Below, piece by piece: positions 1-13,200 of a stretch of DNA of 64,000 nt. A program made the translations under genes and the position numbers. This stretch comes from Nemopilema nomurai (lineage: Eukaryota; Cnidaria; Scyphozoa; Rhizostomeae; Rhizostomatidae), in assembly GCA_003864495.1 (NCBI GenBank), contig PEDN01001371.1, positions 248,001-312,000 on the forward strand, in the 5' to 3' direction. Every line of letters begins with the position of its first letter. The stretch's first letter is position 1. The notes beneath the pieces were generated by a model. It did no database searches. It saw only the letters and a program-made list of their open reading frames with translations, and was not told the origin of the DNA.

Positions 1-1264
1 GAGGATAAAGAAGTAATGAAGAATTACACATTTGCCTTGCCAAAGATTGCGATGCCTTGCCCGAGCACGAGAATTTAAGTTAAATGCCAGAAAAGCTGGA
101 GGCGCTACGTGTATATGTTGGGAAGCTTTCACCAAAAAATAGACATGTCCACTAAGGCGATGCTCCTGGTATCGATGCTTTAGAAATCACTGCATGCCTA
201 AAATAATGTCAATTAATTGACGAAGGATCTGGAAAACAGCCAGAAAAGACAAGCTACACTTGTTTCGAATTTGACGTTGAGTCCTTATGATGCTACACTT
301 GTTTCGAATTTGACGTTGAGTCCTTATGAAGAGTATGAGTGCAAATGGCCATGGAGGCAAAGGGACATTCCCTTTTGACTTGCATCGAAACCTAGGAGCA
401 TGGTCGTTGTTTCTGCTTTGTAACTACCTGCTGTACCAGCTGCCAACGCAATTTTCTTAGTTCCTGATTTGAAGTATTGCTAACGAAGCACATTCTCCCG
501 TTTGTTAAGCTCGTCTGTAGGTTGGGTTATGCTTGATTGACACTTCCCATGAACGATAATAGAAAACTCAGGCTGCTTTAGAAAATTGAGTAATCGCGCC
601 ATCATAATCAAAACTGTTTGTTTCACATCTCAAGATCTATGAATATTTAATTACATTCAAGCTTGCTGACTTCCTTCCAACCTTCATACGCTCATCTAGC
701 GTACAAAAATTAAGCCCAAGGTATCCTTTGAATTAAGTACAAGTTGTTTTAGCATGAAGTGCACCACTAATCAGACCTCAAAATGAAGTTATAAGCGTAT
801 GAATTTCAAGCATTTATGATCCTTTATGCTTCCAATGCACATTTCTGCTTCCCGTTCTACTTATTGGCATATAGCACGTGATATTTTTCTCCCGTTGATT
901 TGCCAATGAGTATGAATCGAACATATAGGTAATACTATTCTTCACTTTACAGCTAAATGTTGCAATGGTCGCTTAAAGGTGACCTACCCAGCATTGTTTC
1001 AGGAGAAGCACAACGGGCAAATATGCCTCCACCAAGCAATATTGGTTGTTCCGCATTGGCTATGAAAGTTTCTATGGAACAGGTAGCATCCATTTTAGAA
1101 GCTAAACAAAGACGGCTAAGAGAACAATACAGTAATCGTTGATCAGCCATGCGGGAAGCCTTTGAAATATTTAAAACGATTCCACAAACCTGACAAGCGA
1201 GTAACATCCGCAAAGCTGCTGTAACGGAGATTTGTTTCCAACACACTTCAGGTCCGTAAGCAAA
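1..1264. other. Upstream flank of the ZP gene, no gene recognised
   Basis: No coding region that I can support. A 39-bp direct duplication lies at about 253-330 (both copies start GCTACACTTGTTTCG). A good splice acceptor (TTCACTTTACAG) ends at 952, but the frames behind it close quickly or have no family resemblance, so it could at most belong to a 5' untranslated exon. Confidence 0.4.
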
Positions 1265-4200
1265 ATGTCTTTGCCTTCTGCTATTGCTGCTGTGTTGACA
1301 CTAGCTCAGTTGGCCTACGTCAGTCCAATGGTGCATAATGGCTTGTTTTTTACCTGGCTATTTAATAACAGCGACCCGTCGTTCTACCCTCTAAACAAAA
1401 CATCGGATGAAGTGAAGGTAGGCCGCGTCGTTCTATATTCACGATAATGTATGACATAATATATGACAATATATGACTGGATAACATATTGGGGCGGGGC
1501 AATAAGTGTGGTCAGTTAATTTTGATTTTCAATTTTGAGGTCGGTATCATAGCAGGCAGGGCGCTATTGCAGTTTCGCACCTCTAGTAACGTCGCACCCT
1601 TTGGATGCATCATCACGGTTGCCCCACCCCCCCTCTTCGGTACATCTGTTTGTAAGAGGCGGATAAAATTTTCGTTGCTATGGACGAAAGTGAAAGAGGA
1701 ATTTGTCTTTAAAATGAACAGTAAAAGGGTGGTGAATTTTTCTTTGCAGCAATCTTTCCACTCAAATGGAAGTTCAGTGATGATATTTTTCTTACGGTCG
1801 CAGGAAAGTTTAGTCATCTATTCTGTCGTGTAGTGGTCAATGTAAGTGAAGTCCAGAATTTCCATTGAAATACTTGAATTCTAAGGGAACTTTTCAAACG
1901 CAAAGGTTTGCGCTATTCAGTGAAAGATTCAGGAAATTCTTGATATAGCTCTGTGTTTCAAAAATGGGCGTAGCAATGATCTGTTGACTTTTAAATTTGA
2001 TCCTTGAAAGGTTTACAAAATAACATAAGGTATTGTAGTACTGGGGTAGGGTAACCACCAGCAAAATACCAACTTGTACCAAACCTCTAGATTTTATGTA
2101 AGACTTTGCTGAATAATTTCATCTGAATCATTTCAATTTCAAAGTCTAATTACCAATGAAATGGCTTAATTTAAACATGACTTTATATGAGTCCTCTAAT
2201 ACTTAACACAAAGTAAGATAGCTGGGTTTCAGCAGGCAAGCGGAGTCTCATTGCCGCTCCCTCTGTGTGTGGGAAAAAACCACTGTCGAAACTGTGGAAG
2301 CTTCTATTTCAGAACTTGTCTTAGACAACGCTTTTTACTGATACAATTGAGCTATATTTATTATTACTATTTATTATTATTTATTATTATTTATTAAACT
2401 TAGTTCCTGATTGACTTCTTACTATCTGAGCTGCAGTCAGCTCTGATGCTGATTTGAGAGTTTGGTATGATTATAGCACGCGCCAAAGGGAATATGTTAA
2501 ACGATTATCAACAGACCCGATTGAGTCCTCAACTCAACACCAGTTTCAGAAACTCCCTGGTATGTTTCTTGCATCAATTCATGTTTTTGCATGGCAAACA
2601 ATATTCTGAGCTACAGTCAGTTCTTATTGTGATTGTGAACATTGAGCTAATGATTGAATTGTTAGATCAAAGTAAAAGCTGGGAATCCTGCTTCGAATGT
2701 CTGACTGATGATCCAGCAACACTCGTTGCAACTTTGATCCTCCCCTGCTACTGTGTTTCGAGGAAAGATGCAAACGGCCTAATTCACGTTGTCACAAGCC
2801 AAATTACGGGAAAAAGCATTCGCTCATCACATCCATAATCTATCAGAATAAAATAAACGTAGCATCTTGCTTGAGCAAAGCACATTCAGCTTGATTAACG
2901 TTAAAGGGTATTTCATTTAGCCCTTAAAAGATATCCCTAACATTTTGTAGCTTTAGAGTTTTCCAAAGTCTATTTTTGTTTCATCCGTAAGGTATTTGGA
3001 CTGCTGCAAACGCGAATTTGCAGAGGAGATAATAATGTCCTCTATTGTCTCCTTCGCAGTTCTACTTGTCGGCGCAGTAGTACGAGTGCCTCACAGGCTC
3101 AGCAAAAATAGACTTTCCGAAACTCTACTGTAGCTTTTGGTAGTGTAAGCAAAAAGTTGAAAACAGCTTTAGGCGTTGAGAAGCTTAAGACAAATTGTAG
3201 TTTCAAGCCTCCACATATAACTTATTTTAGTAGTATACAACTGAGAAGACGAACTCTTTTCTGTCTCCATAGAAAGGATTCCGCCTCCAAGATTCAAGAT
3301 GAAAAGACTCCCTGATTCCATCCTTTTCGGCAATTTTGAAGCTTTGTTGTACTTGGAATTTGTTCACGGAGGACATTTTTACTCAAATGTGCGTCACATG
3401 TCATTCTGCCTTGGTGATTGACGGTTTCATACAGTAGCATATGCTCTAAAAATAGGAACAAGGAAAATCTTACAGAAAACAATGTTAAGAGTTCTTGGCC
3501 ATGCTCATCTGTAAAATGCACTTCTAAGTCAAATGTCCCATCATGTTTGTAGTTTAATGCATTTAGAAAGAACTACCAATGTAAAGACTTTCTATGTTTC
3601 TAGATGGTGTGGAAAGTCACCGTTCAATGGAGCAGCCTGAAGAATCCATGTCAAGGTGCTTCCTCGAGTGACTGCACGTCTGCGGTGGCAGTGCCCTTAT
3701 TTATGTACTTCAAGTCCTCCACAGGGGCATTTGCCTTCTTCCAACGTGGGCTTGCACAGTTTGACTGCCCTTTCTACTCGCATGCGCTGGCGGAAATGAA
3801 CGGCTATAACGAAATTAGACTGATCATGCAGCGTAAATACCTCTACGAAATACGGTACGCAATTGGTTTATCAGTAAACTAGTATTTGGAATATAACTCT
3901 CATTCCATAGCTAGATGCACCTCAAGCAAAGTGAGCTACACGAGTTCAACTCACGTAATCATTTTCAGCAAAGTTTTCGAGAGTTTAGCGCCTAAAACAT
4001 CGCTGACAGGAAAAGGGAACCAGAGCCAGAGGGAGACAGACGAAGATATATGTTAAAGATTCGAAAGAGGGGCGAATCACACAAAAAAATCTCGTACATC
4101 TTTTGTGAAAATCCTATTGTTTTTTAAAAAAATCCCTGGAAATCCCGTATGCTATTTGCAAGGGTGAATTGCCCCTCGGATTCGAATAACACCAATGAAG

Positions 4201-7200
4201 AAAATAAACCCATCCCCATTTGTCAAGACAGGGAAATGTATAATCATCGACGCCTTCAGGCATGACACAGAAAGAAGAAGATACAGTTGACGCTGCTAGT
4301 TTTCTATCAGCCACTGCTTAGCTACGTTTGAACAAATATCATTGGCACAAAGCTTCATATTCAATGCGACCAAATCAAAGTAATTCAACATGATAAAACA
4401 TATTTCCGCGGTTTCTCTCAATTATAACAATTGCTTCGATCATCTACCTATAGACTATGTCAACGCTTTTTTGCATTTCTCCTCTAATTCAAGAATTAAT
4501 TAGTTAGTTAGTTAGGTAGTTGGTTAGCAGCTTGGTAAGTTAGTTGGTTACTTAGGTAGCTAGTTATTAACTAAAGTTCGCTAGTTAGGTATGCTGTTTG
4601 AATGTGAGGAACCACACCCAACCCCATGCTATGAGATCTATCGTGACCATCGTTACCGACAGCATATTGCGGAATGTTCAATGAAATTGCAAAAATAGGT
4701 TTAGCGGTCCTGTTGAGGATGAAGTCATAATGCAGCGGCGTATGAAATGCCTACTGAAATCTGTGTTTATTTTTCGACCATGTGTCACAGCATAGCGTTT
4801 GATTGGTAGAAGAGCTTTCAATGGATATCTTTAAAAATTATATATGCACATCTATACTCTCTCATACATACTCTATTTGGTCACTTTTGATATAGATACA
4901 CTGATTGCTGCTGGAATCAGGCACTGGTCAAGTATGCAAACTCTTCGGTTAACATGCAAAGCCTGATTTCATTTCCTTTAAATCGTCTTGGAATGCTCAA
5001 TAGTCCTGTACAGCTTCGGTATGTTCCAAAAGTCTTCGTTCTGCAAGGCCAAACAAAAACAGTTTATCTACCTGTTTTCGATCCCGACAATGACGTCATC
5101 AAATGTCGCTGGGCAAGCAGCTACGCCGAAGGAGGTGGAATCTACAACTCACGCCTTGGAACACTTGACAAGGTATGAATTTCAGGTTCTTGCTCCAAAG
5201 AAGCATCTCATGTTAAATGTATGTATGATAACAACGTTTTGTTACAAATATTTAATTACAATAGGTTTCTTATAGGTTTAAGCTTTCTTAAAGGGAATGG
5301 AAGCATAGATTAAGCACGTACTAAAAATAGACAGTACAGAACCTGCGCAGTGTAGTCACATTGAAACTGTGCAAGTGAAGTGTCCGCGTGAAATTGTACC
5401 TTGTGATACCTTGTGGTTGGTTAACGTTTGATTGACAGTTCGAGCTTGCTGGCTCGTAGCCATTTAAATATGCTTCAATCCCCTTTAAAAGGATAATCAT
5501 TGCAGGGGCGGATCCAGAAAATTTTCTGACCGGTGCTCAACTTTGAATGTGCCACACCCGATAAAATTACCACACCCTATATTTAATTCGTTTTCAATGA
5601 TCTATATACAAGAGTAGCTATGATATGTTTTGAAATTTATATCCTTTATGTTTGGTATGCCGAATCAACCAATCTTGATATTTCAAACATAACAGAACAT
5701 AATTCGTACTTTTACAACTCTAAATAAATAAAACATGATCTAGTGTTATACTACGGTTATACTGTTATACTATGCTCCAAATCCGATCAAAAATTCTGTA
5801 CAAGAGAATTTAACGAGTTTTTAAAAATGAGACTGCAAGTTAAATTAATGTATAGGTACCAGCAAAGATAGCATTTTCAGCAAGGCTCGTTAATTTTGTC
5901 AGTTATGCACCTCTGTTGTGATACAGAAGCAATCGTATGACCCAAAAACAGCTTTTCCCTCTCCACAACAACAAACAGCTTTCCAAAGACAGCTTTTCAA
6001 TTCTTTCAATTCTTTGACACTTGGCAGCCTTTTACAAGTATTTCAGAAAATAGCGTGATCATAAAGATTACCTGGCTGGTGGAGCGAAGCCCCTGAAGTG
6101 CATTGCACGTCATTAAAGACAATAGGTTCGAAGGAGGATTAAAGAATAGAAAAGAAGAAAGTTGGACGAAAGTTGAACACGTCCAACTTCTAATAAGAAA
6201 GTTTCACTTTGTCGAAACAGCTATTTTGACATCCTTTTTCTCGTTTACACTGTCCAACCTTTGGCAATTCAAGTAATCATTTAAAATTTGGCGTTCAATT
6301 AAAAGCATAGGGTATTTCAGCCTGAAGAATAATAAATGAATATTTGGATTCCTGATTGGATATGAATTTTGAGAATAGATGAAACTTGGGCATTTTTATT
6401 CAAAGAAACTTTTCTAGCAAATTCAATTCGTGAGTCACGTTAACGTCGTTCCCACCTTGCTCTATCACTTAATAGGTGAATATCCTAAATTAGAGAAAAT
6501 CACTAAAAGGATGGCTGTAAATAAAGATTAGCGCGGAAATGCCATTACTTTCAGAAAGCAATTATCACCACCATGACGTTCTGTCGTGAAATCATCAAGA
6601 ACAAAGTTGCAAAATGCATGTTCTAGTCACTCAAGTCTACCGATTAACCCTTTGCGCTATGTAGCGCCTTCCATATAATTTCAACATGTAACTTTTTATT
6701 GTTAAGAAAAAGCTTTCTTATGAAAAAAGGCGGATACACCGATTTCTGAATGTAGGAAAGATGTTGCTTTTTTGAAAGCCGCCAGAAGCAAATTCTCAGG
6801 GCAACCTCAACCCCTAAATAACATTGTTCCATAAATAAAAACACATAAAAGTTGATCTAAAATTATAGGCCACGAGAAAACAAAACTATAAACCATGGCC
6901 TCTTTTGCTCTCCCCACCATCGGTAAGCTGAAAGTCAGCAAATGAATCAATGAAATTCTCATCCATTGCACCTCGAAAGTATGCTCGCCTCCCTTTCTCT
7001 AACACATCGATTGCCACCAATTCAATTCTATTTACAGCGTCGAACTGTTCATTTTTAAGAGCATCTTGTAAGCACGACAGAAGATTCTTGCACTCATCCA
7101 TCTCGTCCCACGAATGAGGTACGCCCGTGAAGGAAGACAAGCGAATGAATCCTAGCATTTAGAATCGTTTTTTGGCTATTTCGACCTGACCGGTGCTCTG

Positions 7201-10200
7201 ATGATGTCGAGCACCGGTGAAAATGCAAGTGATTGGCTAATATTCGATCTGAGCACCGGTGAGAAAATAGATGATTGGCTAGCTCCATTCTTGAGGACTC
7301 TTTTTACTGACCCACCGGTGCTCGTAATACAATCGGATAACATTAAAACAAGGACATAAAGTAGGAAACAATTGTCCGCCATTATTGCCACACCATTTTT
7401 CCAAAGTTGATAGAGACTCCGAGTGTGATTCAACGATTACTAAAACTTTGTTTCAACAAGTTTACAGACATTGGATGCAAGAGTCCTCTCCCATTGAAGA
7501 TTCTGCCAATCTCCTTGATTTACTTAAATAAAAGTATCATTTTCAAATATTATTGCTTTAAAGGTAGAAAATACTGATAAACGCATAGCTTATACAAGTG
7601 GTGAAAGAGAATCAGAAGCTACATAGAAATAGTTAGACGATAAATATGAACACGATAATTGCAGGACATCTATAAATTATCTGTGGCCGGAAATTTGAAA
7701 CAAATCATCACTAGAGAAAAATATGAAAAATTTCAAGGATCCAATCTTTACCAATCTTTTCCGGCATATAATGATTAATATCCATTGCAATTTGACGACA
7801 TCTGTCTTGCTACAGTAATTCATTCATATGCTGCATTAATTCAAACAAGCATCAACCTATATCATGTTCTGTTGCAAAGATTGGATCCTATATCGAATTA
7901 TAGTTAAGGCTGCTTCATTTTAGGGCAACTGTCGTCTTACTATTGACGGTGGATCGCAAGCACAAGGCCGATATGCTGTTGTTATAATGCTGGAAGATTA
8001 TGATAGTGCTGCTTTACTTACCAAGTTTCACAGCATTGCGCTGCAGTTGTCCATCGATATAAAAGGTAAGCACTGTTTACATTTTCTAACCTAAACCTTA
8101 TTTTTAATGTAACAAAAAGAGCTTTTATTGGATATAAAACGTACGGTCAACACTTGAAATTGATGTGTGCCAGGCTTTACCCTACAAAGTCGGTCCGTTA
8201 TCAGGTAATTATTCGATTCAATTCTACCTTTTAGGCGAGAAATTTTAATCATGATTAAGCTAATTTCGACGTTATGAAGATGAGAATATAAAAAGCAAAG
8301 GCAGACTTTAGGAACAAGAAAACAGTTTGTTTGGGACTGCGCTTCGTTGATTTTAGGAATTAAATCATCACAAGTGAAGAATAAATTCAGGCAAAAGAAT
8401 GATTTCAACGTAGAGACAAACTATCACACTCCTTTTTGACCAGAAAGCCTTACGCTCTCCATCTCTCTAGATTTTTAACTACAAGCTTGAGTTTATCCTT
8501 GTATTCTTCTTAATTTTTAAAAAATAGATTTGTCTTCGATACATTCATAATTTTGCCAAAAATTGAGAGGACTTTCAAATTTTCGAAGAGAAGTAGCACT
8601 AACTTAATTTGATTGTACTCCTTACGTGATTCGTTATTCATTTTACTTTTCAATTTCAATCCGTTACTACAGATTCATAGAGCTAACTTTTAGACCTCGA
8701 TAGAGCTTTTTGTGTTCATTAACGGCCTCGAAGTCGGTGGGTGTATTTGATTGTAATTTTTGATTGTCACATGCTCTACCTGCGGCCTACCATTTTGACT
8801 GAACTGAACCTTGAAACGTGTGTTCTGCTTCTTTGTTCGGCAGGTTCCTTGCACGATCAGGCGCCCGTTGTTAACTGCAGCAAAATAAACCAAGCTTACT
8901 TGCCAATGGGTCCAGTGGTGGCAAGAGCTTTGCCCCCTCCTATGATACCTGCCCTGCGACCTCGCTCCAATGTTGATGGCTGTAAGCACTATCATAACCT
9001 CACTTCACTCGACCGCTCCATTGACTACAATGGGTGGAATTCATACAGGTGTGACATGCTGCTGTATGGTTGGTATCGTTTCACTGACAAGTCTGGAAAT
9101 AGCATGCTAAACTCCTGTCCCACCGGCCTCTCCAGTTGTGGAACGCTTTTAAAGGGGTGGCTGAAGAGCCAAGTGACACCAAGAACTGAGGACGGTGTTG
9201 TTAACCGCACCGTGTGCTTTTCAAGACCTGGACACTGTGATTGCGCTTTTACAAGAGAAATCCAAATGAGAAACTGCGGAGGCTTCTTCGCTTATTTTCT
9301 CGATGCAGTGCCAACATGCAACGCAAGATATTGTGGAAAATCAGGCAAGAAGTTTTAGAAATGATAGCCTACTTGCGGTTACTCTAAGAAGATGGTAGCT
9401 TTATTTGTTGTGAATCAGCAGGAAGTCGTGGATCTAGCCAGGCATGAAAAGTCAGTAGTTGTAGTGAGAAACGGGCATGGATTTCGCCTCAAAATTGAAG
9501 ACGTCAAGAGAAGCACCAAGGGCCTAAAGCAAGATGGAAGAGCTATTCTATATTTTTGTTAAAAACAACTTGATTTGCTCTTTAGAATCATATCATGGAA
9601 TAATTTCAAACATAGTAACAGGAAGAAATGGAAATAGAAATTATGTAAGTTATTGTTTTGGTTTGAAGCCACACATAAAGGCTAAGATTCTCCAACCTTA
9701 GGTATCTCCTTGTGTAAAAAATTTGTGTTGCAATCGTAGATCTCGGAGCGAAGGTTTACTGCAGTGCAAATTACATGCGAATCGAACTGGATCAGTCTCG
9801 TTACAACCTATCTGACTACACGTCTCTCACCCTGAAATCATCAAGCTGCAGAGCGGTAATGTCAGGAACGAAATTAGTCGTTGGGACCAAACTTGATGCT
9901 TGCGGCACTACCAAAAATGTTGTTGGCAATTCGTTTGTTTATGAAAACCAGCTCATTTTAAAGGCAAAAGTAACCGGTATCATCTCACGTGGTGTTGATA
10001 TATTTATAACGTTCTCCTGTGTCTTTGCGACTGACGCAAACATCGCCTCATCTGGAAGTGAGCTTGCAAAGGAGGTTAATGCAACAGAATGTAAGTTGTC
10101 TTTTTACGACATGAGGCATTCATTTCGTTTCACTTTTACGAGACTTACACTACATTGATAGTTAGTCTCCATAAGTGGAGCCGATACAAATGGTTATTTG

Positions 10201-13200
10201 CAAAACTAAATAAGTCTCATTGTAAACAAAACCCAAGCAAGTTGGGCATTCTAGCATTTTGGTGTAGCAGCAAATCACAAACATTCTTGCTGAAATCATC
10301 AGAGTATTTTACAATCGCAATTGCAATCGCTTTTTAAGTACGCTGTCAGGATGTTTACGTCGTATGACCCTACTGTATTCGCTCCAACTAACGGACTCTC
10401 TACAAGGCGGACATCTCTGATTAAAACAAATCTTTTCCCCGATTGTTTTCCGGTCAAAGTCTCTTATAAAACTTTCTAAAGAGCGAGTACTTAATCAGCG
10501 GACACTCCAATAAACGGACAATTTGTTTGCACAAAAATTGTTAACTTGGCATTTTTTCTTTCCAATTAGCGGACAGTACGATAATTTTTAAGCCAGCGAA
10601 CAAAAACTGAGACGAATGAATATTTTTTCAAATATTTCTTTCAAACACTTAGACACTTGGCAATCTAATCGGCTTTGTATAGCTTCGAGCTCCTACTCAG
10701 CCCAGTTTACTAATTTTTCGTGTCCATTGAAGTGGTAAATTACTGGAATCTCCAGACCATAGCCACCTCCACAATTCAACCTCTTTCCAATACCTTAAGC
10801 TGCAATGATAGTGTTTGGCACATTCAATAATTATGTGCATATTTTTTTAATGTTTTGAGGCACGTTTCCAACAATACTTTTTTCACAAAAATTCGTTTCC
10901 AATGATGGCTAATTTATTTTTGTCTTCCGTTAATTGGAGAGTATACTGTATACCTTAGTTGCAGAACGTTTTAGGGTAGAGCATTTTCTGTCATCCCCTA
11001 AACAGATTAAAGATTCTGGAAAGTTTTCAGGTCACAGCCAGAGGACAGTCTGTGTCGGGAGAAGTTTTCTTTAATTTTGAGAGTTTTCTTTAATTTTGAT
11101 TTCATATCCGTGCAAGCATGTCAATACCTAGCAAGATATGGATAAAGGAGTATTCGCGATAACTAACTAACTACACCTTTGTCTATGTCATCAAAAGTAC
11201 TTTCCCTTGTCGTTCGTCGCAAAATCCATTCATCTTCTGTTTCAGCCGGCTTTGGACATTTTAAGCTTGGCCTTCACATGCACGTTAACAGCAAATTCAA
11301 TCAAAGGCAGCAGGCGTTTCCTGTGTTTGTGCAACTCACAGATCGCTTATACTTCGAAGTCAGTTCTTCAGCTACTGCTGACTTCGTGGTCCTAGTTGAC
11401 AGCTGTTTTTCAACGCCGGTTCAAGATGCAAGTCACGCGCAGAAGTACATGTTTATCAAAGAAAGGTACGATACTGCTTAAAAAATTTCTACCATTGAAT
11501 TTTGTAAATAAAATTTTTTGCATCCCACGAAAGACTTAAAACCCCTTTTAAATTTGACAGTTGTCTGTTTAAATTTGAATACCAAACGAGTATCAGGAGA
11601 GATATTGGGTTTCTTTTGAATGGTTTAGGACAGAAAACTGCTGAAATTATGAAAAGCCACTAGTAATCAATTTACAATTTCTATTGTGATGAGTGGGATA
11701 GATTTGCTATATCGCTCACATGTCTGGAAAAAAATTTTAACTTTGTTTCTTCATGTTGAAAATGCAAAATATTTTTACGCACAAGAAAATACCTCCAAAT
11801 TAATTCGTGTCAATATAAGAATTTATGAGAGAACTAATATTTGGAACATCTGATATGGAGTACCTGGTTGGAGGTATCTGACATAATCAACTATGCTCGA
11901 TTGAGCTGAGAAAAAAAAAATCATTCACATTGGCGTATCATGCAGGAATGAATTTGTAGATATAAACATTGCTTCCAATGCAAAAGGTTTAGCCTTCAAA
12001 AAAAGCAAACCCACTGAAAGCTAACTCGTACACCTAAACCTATGTTTGCGAGATTTAATTACCTATTGATTATACATTTACACCTACGAAGACATGGATC
12101 ATCCACAAATTTGTGTACAAAATTGATTAAAGTCTTCACAATTCTAGATGTCCAGTTGACAAAAGTGTGGCGCAGTTCCACTCTGGCAAAAGATCACTGC
12201 AGCGTCTTAGTGTACCTGCTTCAAACATACTTGCAAACAAATCGAGAGCGTACATTCACTGCCTTGTCTTTCTCTGCCATTTCGACTCGACAGACGGCAG
12301 ATGCCAGGCTGGTTGCCAAGGAAACAATCTAAAGCGCACTACCCGTAGTCTCAGCACCAGGTCTCCCATCGTTCGACCATCGACAGTGTCAAATTATTAC
12401 ATGGTTGAGATTGGAGCAATAGAGAAAGAAAGAAGCCAGTCAAAAGGTTTCTAATTTCATTTCAAATCTTGTCTGAATTTATCCAAGGTGTGTTCTAATA
12501 ATTTCGAGAAAGGAACCATTTTTGTAAACTCCTTCAGACCGTACTTAAAAGCTGGGTCCACTAACCCCATGTGAGATTATCCAATTTCTTTTCGGTTAAC
12601 TCCTAACTTTGATTATCTTCTCTGCCTGTAATTTTTTGTCATTGCTCAATATCATTTGAAAACGTTTGCGAAAACGATTGCGTTACGTGCGCCAATCCAA
12701 TAAGGAAAGTTCTTTCGTAACAGGCTGATAAGATTGATTTGAAGCATTGATCGACAAACTGCAACAATCGCTAGGGCGATAGACGAAGTCTGCTAATGAT
12801 TGGTTTCAATATCAAATGGAAATTCAAAAATTTATAAATTTTATGAATGTAGCATGATTATTATAGCTAAAGAATTCATAGGAAATAAATCGTTTCATGA
12901 ATTGCTCGCGTGTTTTAAATGAAAGCGATTCAGACATTAAAAAAAAATTCATACCTCAATACCAGATAAAAATTATTTCAGCAAATTACAAATACAACCA
13001 ACGTACAATGTTATTGCGAACACCTATTGTGCTTTCAAAGTTAAGAAATAATGTTCGGGTTGCGATATTAGAATGCATAGCAGGAAACTTAAATTATTTG
13101 CAATTATTGAAATGCGTGAATTGATGCCAACGAATTCTATACCTCTCTTCTTAGGTGACGAAGTGAAACCACAGGCCGTGACAGTAATGACACTTCTCCT

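Noticed and set aside
953..1246. Overlapping ORFs on both strands near the left end
   Set aside because: No domain resemblance; the plus frame has a stop directly before its ATG, so it cannot be read from the good acceptor at 952.
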